DNA of 64,000 nt from SZUA-309 sp965230005 (GCA_965230005.1 OZ245934.1:2914001-2978000); one strand, 5' to 3'; counted from the first letter of the stretch, positions 52,495-61,290 are shown. Notes: a model not told the origin generated them from the letters alone. Translations and numbers: made by a program.

Positions 52495-53289
52495 CTAGGC
52501 GGCTGCGGCCCCGGCACTGCTTTCGGCAGGCTCAGCGGCCGGGACGTAGCGTCGATGGACGGCACCCATGCGCTCCTGCAGCAGGGCGGTGGCCGCCGAT
52601 GCATCGCTTCCCGGAGAGAAGCGAACGGGTTCCAGGAATTCGATGCCCGCCCGACCACGACGCACCTCACGGCTGCCCTTGGGGCGGATGTCCCGCAGAC
52701 CGGAAAGATAAACCGGCACCACGGGAACCCCGTTTTCCAGGGCCAGCAGCGTCGCACCATGTTTGAACTCGCCCAGTTCCCCGTTCATCGCCCGGGTACC
52801 TTCCGGGAAGAGGAACACGTGCTGGCCACGGCTCAGGAGCCAGTGCGCATAAGACAGTGCCCGGGCACCCCCACCGCGAAGAATAGGGAAGTTGCCGAGC
52901 ACCAGTGACTGGTACCAGGGCTTGAGCGTCAGCTTCTTCTTGCCCTTCACGAACCAGCGGTCCTGGGCGGCCCCGAAATAGAGCCTCGCCCGGATGTGCA
53001 TGGGAACTGCGTGGTGGACGAGCAGCGTATCGAGGTGGCTCGTGTGATTGGCGATGAATACGCAGGGACCGTTGATGACGTCGAGGTGCTCAGCACCGGT
53101 AATGCGGATCTCTTCGCAGGCCGCATCCAGCCAGCGCGTGTAAGCCCGGCGGGCCATGAGCCGGCGGGTGAGCCTTGCCCACCATTGAATCTGCCAGCGA
53201 TGCGGACCCACGTATTTCGATTCGTCCGCTTCGTAAAGGGTGGGGACCTTCTTGCTCCGGATGTTGACCGGTAAGCTCTGCTCAGCCAT
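52495..53289 (-). CDS. 1-acyl-sn-glycerol-3-phosphate acyltransferase (PlsC family)
   Basis: A 264-residue protein with the acyltransferase motifs NHTSHLD (HX4D) and LFPEGTR, plus VPVVPVYLSGL as block IV. It transfers acyl groups to lysophosphatidic acid or a related acceptor at the membrane. The start ATG 53289 has AAGGAGCG upstream. It ends 3 bases from the convergent SH3 gene. It is longer at the N-terminus than minimal PlsC and lacks an obvious N-terminal helix, so the acceptor may differ. Confidence 0.9.
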   Translation of the reverse strand: MAEQSLPVNIRSKKVPTLYEADESKYVGPHRWQIQWWARLTRRLMARRAYTRWLDAACEEIRITGAEHLDVINGPCVFIANHTSHLDTLLVHHAVPMHIRARLYFGAAQDRWFVKGKKKLTLKPWYQSLVLGNFPILRGGGARALSYAHWLLSRGQHVFLFPEGTRAMNGELGEFKHGATLLALENGVPVVPVYLSGLRDIRPKGSREVRRGRAGIEFLEPVRFSPGSDASAATALLQERMGAVHRRYVPAAEPAESSAGAAAA

Positions 53290-53579
53290 GGCGCTTCGCT
53301 CCTTGCGTATGCCGTGTGTTCGTCGTTGCCTTACGTTCCAGCGGTCCTCCCCTGTCCGGTGATCCCCTTCCGGGGTGCAACCGAATCTCCGCTCGAGGCT
53401 CCGTAATGCAATCCCGGGGCCAATTCGATACCTCGCTTAAACCTTCGGAACGCCCCGCCAAAGCGCAGCATCTTCTGTAGTTTCCGTGCACTGTCAGCGA
53501 CCAATTCGCGGCACCAAAGTGAACGTGCCGTTCCAGAATGAGGCGCCCCGCCAGTGGCTCGATCGGGTATGGTGCAGGC

Positions 53580-55214
53580 ATGGATGCAAGCCCCAGCTAC
53601 GACTACATCATCATCGGCGCCGGCACCGCCGGCTGCGTGCTCGCCAACCGCTTGAGCGCCGATCCCGGCAAACGCGTGCTGCTCCTGGAGGCAGGAAAGA
53701 AAGACGATTACTTCTGGATCGACATCCCCGTCGGCTACCTCTATACGATCGGCAACCCGCGCACGGACTGGTGCTTCGACATCGAACCGGACCCCGGACT
53801 AAACGGCCGGAGTATCGGCTACGCCCGCGGCAAGGTGCTCGGCGGCTGCTCGTCCATAAACGCCATGATCTACATGCGCGGCCAGCAGAGTGACTACGAT
53901 CACTGGGCCCAGCTCGGCAATCGCGGCTGGAGCTGGGAGGAGGTGCTGCCCGTCTTCAAAGCCTCCGAGGACTATCAGCACGGCGCCGATGAGTTCCACG
54001 GCAGCGGCGGCGAGCTTCGGGTGGAAGAGCGGCGGGTGAACTGGGAGATTCTCGATGCCTGGCAGGCGGCGGCCGCCGAGTGTGGCATCCCGACCATCGA
54101 GGAATTCAATCGCGGCGACAACAGCGGCTGCGCCTATTTCCAGATGAATCAGAAACGGGGGGTGCGCTGGTCAGGCACCAAGGCTTTCCTGCGCCCGGTC
54201 CTCGACCGGCCCAATCTCGAGGTACGGACGGAAGCGCTGGTTCAGCGTCTGCACCTCGCGGACGGTGATCAGGGTCTCGAAGCAACGGGCGTGCGGGTCC
54301 GCTTCGGCAGGAACCGACCCGAGGATCTGACGGCGAGCGGCGAAGTGATCCTGGCCGCTGGTTCAATCGCCTCACCGCAGCTGCTGCAACTCTCGGGGCT
54401 CGGTCCGGGGAAACTCCTCGCCGAACACGACATTCCCGTACGCAGAGATCTGCAGGGGGTCGGTGAGAACCTCCACGATCATCTGCAAATCCGGACGATC
54501 TACGAGGTCTCCAACACGAAAACCCTGAACCGGCGGGCCAACAGTCTCTTCGGCCGCGCCGCCATGGGCATCGAATACCTCCTCTTCAAGACCGGGCCCC
54601 TGACCATGCCGCCGTCGCAGCTCGGCGCCTTTGCCCGCTCCAACGAGTTCGAGGCGAGCGCCAACATCGAATGGCACGTGCAGCCGCTGTCCCTCGACCG
54701 CTTCGGCGCTCCGCTGCACGACTTCGAAGCGATCACTCCATCCGTCTGCAACCTGCGACCCACGAGCCGCGGTCACCTGCGCATTCGCTCTGCAGACCCG
54801 GACGCCGCGCCGGCCATCACCATGAACTACCTTTCCACAGACTATGACCGGCAGGTGGCCGTGGATGGCCTGAAGTTCACCCGACGTATCATGGCCGCCG
54901 AGGCTCTCAAAGCTTACGCGCCGAAGGAATTCAAACCGGGCATCGAGATCCAGACGGACGAGCAGCTCATGAAAGCCGCCGGCGATCTGGGCACAACCAT
55001 CTTTCATCCGGTTGGTACCTGTCGCATGGGTGCTGACTCGGAGGCCGTCGTAGACGATCGTCTGCGGGTGCACGGCGTTAACAAGCTGAGGGTAGTCGAC
55101 GCCTCCATCATGCCGCGGATCACTTCCGGTAACACAAATGCGCCCACGGTGATGATTGCCGAGCAGGGTGCCCGCTTCATTCAGGAGGACGCCGCCGGCA
55201 GGACGGCTTCCTGA
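53580..55214 (+). CDS. GMC family FAD-dependent oxidoreductase
   Basis: A 544-residue GMC oxidoreductase. The FAD-binding start is YDYIIIGAGTAGCVLANRLSADPGKRVLLLEAG, GKVLGGCSSINAMIYMRG is the first GMC signature, ILAAGSIASPQLLQLSGLGP is the second, and the C-terminal HPVGTCRMG followed by VVDASIMPRITSGNTNAPTVMIAE holds the catalytic His region. It probably oxidises an alcohol (choline/alkanol-type). An alcohol from CYP153 action would be a suitable substrate, but that link is inference. Confidence 0.94.
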   Translation: MDASPSYDYIIIGAGTAGCVLANRLSADPGKRVLLLEAGKKDDYFWIDIPVGYLYTIGNPRTDWCFDIEPDPGLNGRSIGYARGKVLGGCSSINAMIYMRGQQSDYDHWAQLGNRGWSWEEVLPVFKASEDYQHGADEFHGSGGELRVEERRVNWEILDAWQAAAAECGIPTIEEFNRGDNSGCAYFQMNQKRGVRWSGTKAFLRPVLDRPNLEVRTEALVQRLHLADGDQGLEATGVRVRFGRNRPEDLTASGEVILAAGSIASPQLLQLSGLGPGKLLAEHDIPVRRDLQGVGENLHDHLQIRTIYEVSNTKTLNRRANSLFGRAAMGIEYLLFKTGPLTMPPSQLGAFARSNEFEASANIEWHVQPLSLDRFGAPLHDFEAITPSVCNLRPTSRGHLRIRSADPDAAPAITMNYLSTDYDRQVAVDGLKFTRRIMAAEALKAYAPKEFKPGIEIQTDEQLMKAAGDLGTTIFHPVGTCRMGADSEAVVDDRLRVHGVNKLRVVDASIMPRITSGNTNAPTVMIAEQGARFIQEDAAGRTAS

Positions 55215-55238
55215 CGCCGCTAGCCGCCGCGCGGTGGC

Positions 55239-55901
55239 TCAGGGACCAGCGCGTTGGCGTTTGTCTTCGCTGTCGTCATCCGACAGCTTCGTTCCGGCAC
55301 CGGTGCCTGGCTCCGCGTCAGATTCGGACTTCGTTGCTTCTGAGGCAGACTCGATCGAGGGCTCGGCATCATCCGGCATCTCGACGACGATACGGGGCTC
55401 ACCAGACTCCGACGCCTCGGCCTGCAGGCTCGAAGCGGGTTCGGCCCCAGCTTCGGCCTGCTTCGCCGCTGCTGCCTCCGGGCTCGCGCTTTCGTCGGCA
55501 GATGCGGCCGCAGCTTCGGTGGTGACGGCGGTGCCTTCCAGCGCCTCCCCCAGCGCCGCGTCGGCAGAGTCATCGTGGCTCAGCAACGGCTGCGAGCCGC
55601 GCTCGATCAGCTCGCGGGCTCGGGCTTCCGACAGCCCCAGGGCCTGCGCGCTGGAGGAAAAGTGCTCGAGGAACTCCCGGTAGTCGCTCGCCAGCTTGCC
55701 GAAGAGAACGGCCGACTGCTCGAAGTGGTCGCTGACGTTAGCCTGCACGCTTTCAGCCGTCTGCCGGGCTGCTTCGAGTTCGTTCTTGAGTTCGTCGAGT
55801 TCCGACTGGGAGGGTGCGGCGCGTTTCGCGACGCTGTGGCCGACCCAGGCGGCAACGCCGGCGACCACGAGGAGAAGGGGTACTACGATTTCGAAACCCA
55901 C
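55239..55901 (-). CDS. zapG: YhcB/ZapG family cell-division-associated membrane protein
   Basis: A 220-residue protein with one N-terminal membrane helix (VVPLLLVVAGVAAWVGHSVA), a coiled coil, and the core DHFEQSAVLFGKLASDYREFLEHFSSSAQALG, matching YhcB/ZapG. The C-terminal half is an Ala/Glu/Ser-rich disordered extension, longer than in E. coli. In E. coli this protein contributes to septal peptidoglycan and division. The start is GTG 55901 with AGGAAC upstream. The name is given by family resemblance. Confidence 0.85.
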   Translation of the reverse strand: MGFEIVVPLLLVVAGVAAWVGHSVAKRAAPSQSELDELKNELEAARQTAESVQANVSDHFEQSAVLFGKLASDYREFLEHFSSSAQALGLSEARARELIERGSQPLLSHDDSADAALGEALEGTAVTTEAAAASADESASPEAAAAKQAEAGAEPASSLQAEASESGEPRIVVEMPDDAEPSIESASEATKSESDAEPGTGAGTKLSDDDSEDKRQRAGP

Positions 55902-55959
55902 TGACTGTTCCTGGTCCGAAAAGGCCAGTATTACCCAAAGGCAGGAACAGTCATAGCGG

Positions 55960-56271
55960 TCAGGGTGCAGCCTGAGCGGCCGCCTCGTTCATGGCCCGAG
56001 CGAGTTCGAGATCGAGGGTCGTCAACCCGCCGGCGTCGTGCGTGGTGAGTGCAACGCGCACGGTTCCGTAAACGTTGAACCACTCCGGATGATGGTTCAT
56101 GCGCTCCGCGACGAGGGCAACACGGGACATGAAAGCCCAGGCGCTGAGAAAGTCCGGGAAGGAGAAGATGGCTTCGAGCTTGCCATCCACAAGAGCCCAG
56201 GCACCACCGGCGTCGTTCAAGGCATTCAGTCCCGCCTCCAGGGCAGCGGCGTCGAGGGTACTCCGGGCCAT
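55960..56271 (-). CDS. 4a-hydroxytetrahydrobiopterin dehydratase (PCD/DCoH)
   Basis: A 103-residue single-domain protein with the pterin-4a-carbinolamine dehydratase pattern: LEAIFSFPDFLSAWAFMSRVALVAERMNHHPEWFNVYGTVRVALTTHDAGGLT. The HHPEW and THD residues are the catalytic site. It recycles the pterin cofactor of aromatic amino acid hydroxylases, though no phhA gene is visible here. Ribosome site AAGGAACG precedes ATG 56271. Confidence 0.93.
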   Translation of the reverse strand: MARSTLDAAALEAGLNALNDAGGAWALVDGKLEAIFSFPDFLSAWAFMSRVALVAERMNHHPEWFNVYGTVRVALTTHDAGGLTTLDLELARAMNEAAAQAAP

Positions 56272-56284
56272 GAGTCGTTCCTTC

Positions 56285-57613
56285 TTAATCGTTTGTGTTG
56301 CCGATACCCGCCGCCGCCAGCAACAGCAGCAGCGCCCGACTGGAACCGGTCATGACATCATGGTCGGACCACCACTCCCAGAGGGCATGCGCATCACCGC
56401 TGACACCACCCCGGCTGATGGTCGTTGCGGGAATACCGCGGGCAATGGCGATGTTGGCATCGGTAGAACCCGAGCCCAGCTGTGGCTCGAGGCCGAAATA
56501 CCGGGCTGAGGCCATTGCCCGCTGGATGAGCGGAATCGTGCTGTCGACGATGCCGGAGGGGCGCCGGCCGATCATCTCGAATTCGACTTCCAGCGGTGCG
56601 CCACGGCTGCGCTTCGCGCTGTGTGCGGCCACGGCATCGGTGATGCTGCGGCGGAACAATCCGTCGAGTGCGTTCAACTGCTCCGGTGCCGCCGAGCGCA
56701 TGTCCACTTCCGCCCAGGCTTCAAAGGGCACCGAGTTCACGGAGGTTCCGCCGCCAATGCGCCCGACGTTGTAGGTGGTGCGCGGCCCCTCCGCGACGAA
56801 GGCGGCGGCCTGCTCGTCGAAAGCGGCGATGGCGGCGGCCAGGGCCTGCGCGGGGTTTGCCATGCCGAAGGCGCCCCAGGAGTGGCCGCCCGGCCCGGTG
56901 ATCTTCAGGCGGTAGCGGTGGGAACCAATGGCGTGGTTCAGCACGCGTTGGTCGTTACCGCCGTCAATGGCGACGAACTGATCGATCCGCGGGCCGCCTT
57001 CGCGGAACAGGTGTTTCACACCCCGCAGGTCACCGATACCTTCCTCACCGACCGACCCGATGAATAGCACGTCGTGAACCGTGCGGATATCAGCCGCCGC
57101 CAGCGTCTCGGCGAGGCTCAGAAGCAACACCAGGCCACGGCTGTTGTCGCCGATGCCGGGCGCGAACCAGCGTCTGCGACCGGCGTCGTCCACTTTCGGT
57201 CCGCGCACGGTCACGTCGGTACCAGCAGGAAACACCGTATCGAGATGCGCAACGAGGGCCAGGGTCTGGCCATCCCCTGTCCCTCTTCTGCGGCCGATGA
57301 CGTTGCCCTCGGCATCCGTTTCGATCTCATCGACGGACGCAGCGAGCAGTTCCGCAAAGCGCTCACCCCGCGGCCCTTCACCGAAAGGTGGCGCTTCGAT
57401 CTCGGTGAGTTCGATGAGCCGCGGGACGTTGCCGGCCTCCAGCGTTTCGAGCGTCTCCAGAGCCCGGCGGACATCGGCGCGCGCAGCGAGCACCTCGATC
57501 TCTGCGTCGTAGTCGGCAGAGAGCGCTCGCTCCGTGGGGCTTAAATCATCGGCTCTGCCGCTCTGTGTGCAGAGCAGGCACGCGAACAGCGTGCAGAGCA
57601 CGACGGGATTCAT
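56285..57613 (-). CDS. Exported M20 family metallopeptidase
   Basis: A 442-residue protein with a signal peptide (LCTLFACLLCTQSGRA). M20 metal sites are visible: LALVAHLDTVFP (first His/Asp), WFAPGIGDNSRG (bridging Asp), SVGEEGIGD (catalytic Glu), and the dimerisation (lid) domain with GPGGHSWGAFGMANPAQALA. The C-terminal GGVSGDAHALWEWW holds the last His. It resembles PepT-like di/tripeptidases but is periplasmic. It lies between the amine dehydrogenase set and the pterin dehydratase gene, all minus strand. Confidence 0.92.
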   Translation of the reverse strand: MNPVVLCTLFACLLCTQSGRADDLSPTERALSADYDAEIEVLAARADVRRALETLETLEAGNVPRLIELTEIEAPPFGEGPRGERFAELLAASVDEIETDAEGNVIGRRRGTGDGQTLALVAHLDTVFPAGTDVTVRGPKVDDAGRRRWFAPGIGDNSRGLVLLLSLAETLAAADIRTVHDVLFIGSVGEEGIGDLRGVKHLFREGGPRIDQFVAIDGGNDQRVLNHAIGSHRYRLKITGPGGHSWGAFGMANPAQALAAAIAAFDEQAAAFVAEGPRTTYNVGRIGGGTSVNSVPFEAWAEVDMRSAAPEQLNALDGLFRRSITDAVAAHSAKRSRGAPLEVEFEMIGRRPSGIVDSTIPLIQRAMASARYFGLEPQLGSGSTDANIAIARGIPATTISRGGVSGDAHALWEWWSDHDVMTGSSRALLLLLAAAGIGNTND

Positions 57614-57636
57614 CTGTGCTGACCGGCGGCTGCGTT

Positions 57637-58053
57637 TCAGTCTGCTTCCACCTCGAGTTGGCCACCAGCGAGCAGTCGCTCACGAGCCTTGAGCGGATCC
57701 TTCAGCACTCGGGTGCGATACCGACCGACTTCCTCGGCGCTGAAGGGGGTAAAGCGGGCGGGCAATTCAGCCGGTGAGAAGGCTTGCAGCATGTAGTTCA
57801 GCACGCCGGCGAGGCGCGCATCGTCCATGCCCGCCTGTGCGACACCGGGAATGCGGATGAGGTACTCACGCCCACCAGGCAGCGCGGCAATGACGCCGGG
57901 TTCGGCGATCAGCGTCGGGATATCCGGCGGCGCGCCGGTGCCATCGAGCAGGTGACAACCGGCACAGTGGAGCCAGTAGGCGACCTTCGGTTCCTCGGGG
58001 TGGGCGCCGGCCGTTGCCAGCAGCCCCAGAAACACAACGAACGCTCGTACCAT
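57637..58053 (-). CDS. Small periplasmic cytochrome c of the TTQ locus
   Basis: A 138-residue protein with a signal peptide (AFVVFLGLLATAGA) and a single heme site (CAGCH). A Met in DDARLAGVLNYMLQ may be the sixth ligand. ATG 58053 is preceded by an in-frame TTG at 58056. Its 5' end is 6 bases after the light-chain stop. By position it is the probable electron acceptor of the amine dehydrogenase, the role held by amicyanin or azurin in characterised systems. Confidence 0.88.
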   Translation of the reverse strand: MVRAFVVFLGLLATAGAHPEEPKVAYWLHCAGCHLLDGTGAPPDIPTLIAEPGVIAALPGGREYLIRIPGVAQAGMDDARLAGVLNYMLQAFSPAELPARFTPFSAEEVGRYRTRVLKDPLKARERLLAGGQLEVEAD

Positions 58054-58059
58054 CAATGC

Positions 58060-58608
58060 TCAGCCCGGCGTATCCGTTTCGCTGAGCACCAGGGCCACCG
58101 TACAGTGGTAGGCGTGGCTTTCGGTACCGAAGCACCAGAGGATGTTGTTGCTCTTGGACGGATAGTAGATGGGCTTGTCGCCCTCTGTGCGATGGCAGTA
58201 GCAGCGGCCGCACATCTCTTTGCCACAGCAGTCGTTGTAGGAGATCAGGTAGTGCTTTCCGTCCGCTGGATTCCGGCAGGTGCCGACCCAGGTTACCGGC
58301 GACAGTTCGGTTCCCGGCGGGCAGGAGGTGTGGGTGCCGCCGCAGCAGGTGCAGAGATTGCCGCCGAAAGCGCAATAGCGCCAGTAATCACAGCTCTGCG
58401 GATCGCCCATTTCCGGAATGGCCGTTGCCGCGGCCGCCTCCCTGACAACGGGCAGCAGCGGCAGCGCCCCGGCGCCAACGAGCAGCGTGCCCAGACGGCC
58501 GACGAATCCGCGCCTGGAGACACGCTTCGCGAGGCTCCGCGTACCCCGCGTTATGCCTGCATCAACGCCGGCCCAGAATCGCGAGTGAAGCTTTTCCAGC
58601 ATGCTCAT
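58060..58608 (-). CDS. TTQ amine dehydrogenase light-chain-like protein (MauA/AauA type)
   Basis: A 182-residue protein whose mature part aligns with methylamine/aromatic amine dehydrogenase light chains: SCDYWRYC, CTCCGG, CPPGTELSPVTWVGTC, LISYNDCCGK, CGRCYC and NNILWCFGTESHAYHCT. The two TTQ tryptophans are W107 and W158 (counterparts of MADH Trp57 and Trp108). D126 is the catalytic-base Asp (Asp76) and T170 is Thr122. The position of Asp32, needed for cofactor maturation in MADH, is G82 (codon at 58363-58365). About 14 Cys remain in the mature protein. The N-terminus has a Tat-like SRRGFV signal. GAGGAGG precedes ATG 58608. Confidence 0.88.
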   Translation of the reverse strand: MSMLEKLHSRFWAGVDAGITRGTRSLAKRVSRRGFVGRLGTLLVGAGALPLLPVVREAAAATAIPEMGDPQSCDYWRYCAFGGNLCTCCGGTHTSCPPGTELSPVTWVGTCRNPADGKHYLISYNDCCGKEMCGRCYCHRTEGDKPIYYPSKSNNILWCFGTESHAYHCTVALVLSETDTPG

Positions 58609-58619
58609 GACCTGCCTCC

Positions 58620-59741
58620 TCAGAACGCCTGGATGTGGCTGGCCGTCATGCCAGTCTCTGGAATCGTGTGCAGCCAGCGTCCCGTGGCAGCACGATACAC
58701 GTGCACCCCGGCGGGAAAGCCGCTCATGACATAAAGCAGAGGATCGGCGTCCGCGCTTACCTCGATGGTGCCGCTCGGTTCCTCGAGGGGCAGCCGGTAA
58801 CCGCGCCGCTGGGCCGATACGTTGAAGGCCCACACTTCGGTGCCCGGGTCTTCGTGCGTATCGGGACCACCCTGATGCATGAGTGTAAACAGCATGCCGG
58901 TCTCGGCGTTGTAGGCAAACGGCTGATCACCGCCGACACGCCAGCTCTCCGCAGCATCAGCTTCCGTGAGCAGCGACCAGGGCTCGGAAATCTCGATCTC
59001 GTCCCCCATGGTCACTTCGAACACCTGGCCCTCGAAGGAGACGAGCAACCAGCCATCGGGCTTCGCCAGCGCCAGGTCAAAAACCGGATCCTCGTCGATA
59101 TCGAAGAAGGGTTCACTGCGTTCGCGGCTCGCTTCGCCGCCGTTCCGGTCGAGACCGATCACCTGCACCGTGCCGTCGCCACAGAGCTGCATGAAACGCC
59201 GGCCGGAGAGCGGATAGACGAAGCCACAGCCGGCGGTCGAGATCTCTCCGACAAAGCGACGGCGCTCGACATCGACAATAGAAACCGACATGGCGGGCGT
59301 CATGTTGTAGAGGCCGATGAAGCGATCGCCGATGGGATTGATCACCGCCCGATGAAAGACCACGGCCAGCTTCTTCGGGACTTCGACCTCCGCCACGGGT
59401 GCCAGCGTTTCCGCATCGTTGAACACCACCACGTCCGTCCGCTCGCCGTAGGTGCCCCGGGAATAGTAGGTACCGGGCACGTAGATCATGCCCCGCTCGC
59501 GATCGAGGTAAACGGCCGTCGTATAGTCGGACACATTCACCTTGCCGCGCATTTCGCCGCTGTCGCCATCGAAGATTCGGCCACCGCCCAGGAAGCCCAT
59601 GGTGACAAACCAGTGCGGCCCGGGCGCCTCCATGGTTTCCACGGAACCCAGCTCCGGCTCGAAATCAGCGGCCCCGAGGACCCCGGGCATAAGGAGTAAA
59701 GCGACGGCCGTGCCCAGTCGCCGCAGCGTGCGGATCCGCAT
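58620..59741 (-). CDS. TTQ amine dehydrogenase heavy-chain-like protein (MauB/AauB type)
   Basis: A 373-residue exported beta-propeller. The signal peptide is AVALLLMPGVLGA, and the mature part has propeller blades of the heavy chain (FVTMGFLGGGRIFDGDSGEMRGKVNV, RTDVVVFNDAETLAPVAEVEVPKK). The C-terminus has VSADADPLLYVMSGFPAGVHVYRAATGRWLHTI. The gene is 11 bases upstream of the light chain, both on the minus strand. It holds no redox cofactor itself but forms the alpha2beta2 enzyme. The ATG at 59741 is preferred over TTG 59753 because GGGGA precedes it. Confidence 0.9.
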   Translation of the reverse strand: MRIRTLRRLGTAVALLLMPGVLGAADFEPELGSVETMEAPGPHWFVTMGFLGGGRIFDGDSGEMRGKVNVSDYTTAVYLDRERGMIYVPGTYYSRGTYGERTDVVVFNDAETLAPVAEVEVPKKLAVVFHRAVINPIGDRFIGLYNMTPAMSVSIVDVERRRFVGEISTAGCGFVYPLSGRRFMQLCGDGTVQVIGLDRNGGEASRERSEPFFDIDEDPVFDLALAKPDGWLLVSFEGQVFEVTMGDEIEISEPWSLLTEADAAESWRVGGDQPFAYNAETGMLFTLMHQGGPDTHEDPGTEVWAFNVSAQRRGYRLPLEEPSGTIEVSADADPLLYVMSGFPAGVHVYRAATGRWLHTIPETGMTASHIQAF

Positions 59742-59810
59742 GATGGTCCCCAACCTCTCGCGTCTCTCGAAGACTAACAGCTGACGGGGGGTTTACCAGC
59801 CTCCGCTCGC

Positions 59811-60041
59811 TCAACCCTCCGGGTCATAGGCGAAGACGTCCTCCAGCGAGACATCGAAAACCGTTGCGATCCGGAAGGCGACCTCGAGGGACGGAGAGTA
59901 CTTGTCGCCCTCTATGGCGACGACGGTCTGCCGGGTCACGCCGATGAGCTCGGCAAGGGCCTGCTGGGTCATTTCATCATGCTCGAAACGGAGCCGGCGC
60001 AGGTTGTTGCTGATCCGGCCCCGACTTTTTATCCGACCCAC
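59811..60041 (-). CDS. XRE family helix-turn-helix regulator
   Basis: A 76-residue protein that is entirely one HTH_3 domain: NNLRRLRFEHDEMTQQALAELIGVTRQTVVAIEGDKYSPSLEVAFRIATVFDVSLEDVF. The short YSPSLE form is typical of regulators that are paired with a small membrane protein. The start is GTG 60041, 9 bases after the stop of the membrane protein gene. It probably regulates the pair itself through the repeats at 60553-60592. Confidence 0.92.
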   Translation of the reverse strand: MGRIKSRGRISNNLRRLRFEHDEMTQQALAELIGVTRQTVVAIEGDKYSPSLEVAFRIATVFDVSLEDVFAYDPEG

Positions 60042-60050
60042 GACGCCGGC

Positions 60051-60533
60051 TCAGGCAACCAGGCCACGTCGATAGAAAACCAGCTGCGCCAGGTAATAGA
60101 CGACTTCCGAAAGCACGAGGGCGGCGAGAAGCAGATTGGCGATGTCGTAGCTCGACGGCCCGGCTTCCGCCCCCTCTGCCTGCAACCAGCCGCCGACGAT
60201 CAGCAGGCGCCCCAGCACGCAGATGATGCCGACGAACAGCACGTTATAGCCCCAGATGCTGGCGCGCCGGGCGACCGCCCGGTCCCGTTCGTCTTCTGCT
60301 TCTTCGACGTCGTCGAGGGCAATGACCGCGTGGAAAATGACATGCACGGCGATCAGCGCCACCAGCAGCGCAAGCATGGTGCCGAGCATCGCTTCGAGGG
60401 ACCGCTCGGTGCTGCCGCGCATGACCTCGACAAAATAGCCGCCGTAGATCACGAGGATCGCCAGCAGGGAAATGAGCAGACTTTTCTCCTTGAAGGAGAA
60501 GCCGTTCAGCAGCTTGAGCGGCGAATCAGCCAT
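60051..60533 (-). CDS. Four-helix membrane protein paired with an XRE regulator
   Basis: A 160-residue membrane protein with four predicted segments (SLLISLLAILVIYGGYFV, AMLGTMLALLVALIAVHVIFHAVI, YNVLFVGIICVLGRLLIV and DIANLLLAALVLSEVVYYLAQ) and a charged loop DDVEEAEDERDRAVARRAS between helices 2 and 3. The ATG at 60533 is preceded by GTG 60536. Such genes next to XRE regulators recur in bacterial genomes without a defined role. No homologue function is known to me. Confidence 0.8.
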   Translation of the reverse strand: MADSPLKLLNGFSFKEKSLLISLLAILVIYGGYFVEVMRGSTERSLEAMLGTMLALLVALIAVHVIFHAVIALDDVEEAEDERDRAVARRASIWGYNVLFVGIICVLGRLLIVGGWLQAEGAEAGPSSYDIANLLLAALVLSEVVYYLAQLVFYRRGLVA

Positions 60534-60552
60534 CACTGACTCCGGGTCTTAA

Positions 60553-60592
60553 ATACCAGACTCAAAGTAAGTTATATAAGACTCTGTGTCAA
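60553..60592 (-). promoter_or_regulatory. A+T-rich promoter with phased repeats before the XRE operon
   Basis: The plus strand has ATACCAGACTC (60553-60563) and ATATAAGACTC (60574-60584), 21 bases apart, matching at 9 of 11 positions. On the minus strand TTGACA lies at 60592-60587, a good -35, with a TACTTT at the right distance as a weak -10. The region is far richer in A+T than its surroundings. It probably carries autoregulation by the XRE protein; that is inference. Confidence 0.45.
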
Positions 60593-60605
60593 AAATATAA
60601 TACAG

Positions 60606-61187
60606 CTATCCTCGTGCCAGAAGCCGGGTCAGGAATTCCGGTTCATCTCCGTCACCGACGACGTCCGTCGCCAGTTGCTCGATGACGAGTGACGCCAGCT
60701 GCGCCCGGAGCGCCTCCGGCGTGATCAGAAAGTCGGGGTTTCTGGGCCCGCTATTGGGCTGCCCGGACGGCGCCGGGCGGTGCAGTTCCACCAGCACACG
60801 GCCACCGGGCGCCAGCAACATGGGCAACGCCGCAAGAAGCGCTCGATTGAGGTAGCGGATGACGAGGATCAGATCGTAGGGGCCCGTTACCGGCGGCGCT
60901 GAGTCGAGGTCAGCTTCAAGCCAGCGAATCCCCTCGATGCTGCGGTCCTCCGCCGCCTGGCGGCCCAGCGCCAGCCCGGCAGGCGATACATCAACGGCAT
61001 CCACCCGCCAGCCGCGCTCCGCAAGCGCCAGGGCGTTGCGCCCGGAACCACAGGCCAGATCGAGTGCCAGGCCCGGGACAGGGCCCTCCGTAAGAAAGGT
61101 CAGCAGCAGTTCGCTCGGCGGCTTCAAGGAAGCCGGTTCGCGGCCGCGGTAACGCACATCCCAGCGCTCACGATCAGCGTCTGCCAT
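60606..61187 (-). CDS. SAM-dependent methyltransferase (TehB/Methyltransf_25-like)
   Basis: A 193-residue class I methyltransferase. It starts RERWDVRYRGREPA, has motif I ALDLACGSGRNALALAERGWRVDAVDVSPAGL, and continues with LEADLDSAPP and PYDLILVIRYLNRALLAALPMLLAPGG. These are TehB-like proportions and motifs. No signal peptide is visible. The substrate is unknown. It is upstream of, but separated from, the XRE operon by its promoter region. Confidence 0.9.
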   Translation of the reverse strand: MADADRERWDVRYRGREPASLKPPSELLLTFLTEGPVPGLALDLACGSGRNALALAERGWRVDAVDVSPAGLALGRQAAEDRSIEGIRWLEADLDSAPPVTGPYDLILVIRYLNRALLAALPMLLAPGGRVLVELHRPAPSGQPNSGPRNPDFLITPEALRAQLASLVIEQLATDVVGDGDEPEFLTRLLARG

Positions 61188-61290
61188 GCCTCTCCCTCTT
61201 CAGGTGGATTCCGCCACATCCTGCGCCGTTCAGCTTCTGTTTAGCTAGCCCGGCCTACCATCTCTTCAGGGTGAACACTGGAGAGGACAG

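Noticed and set aside
53282..53581. 99-residue minus-strand open frame in the 290-base gap before the GMC gene
   Set aside because: No start signal, no motif, and it overlaps the PlsC start. I see nothing else in this gap.
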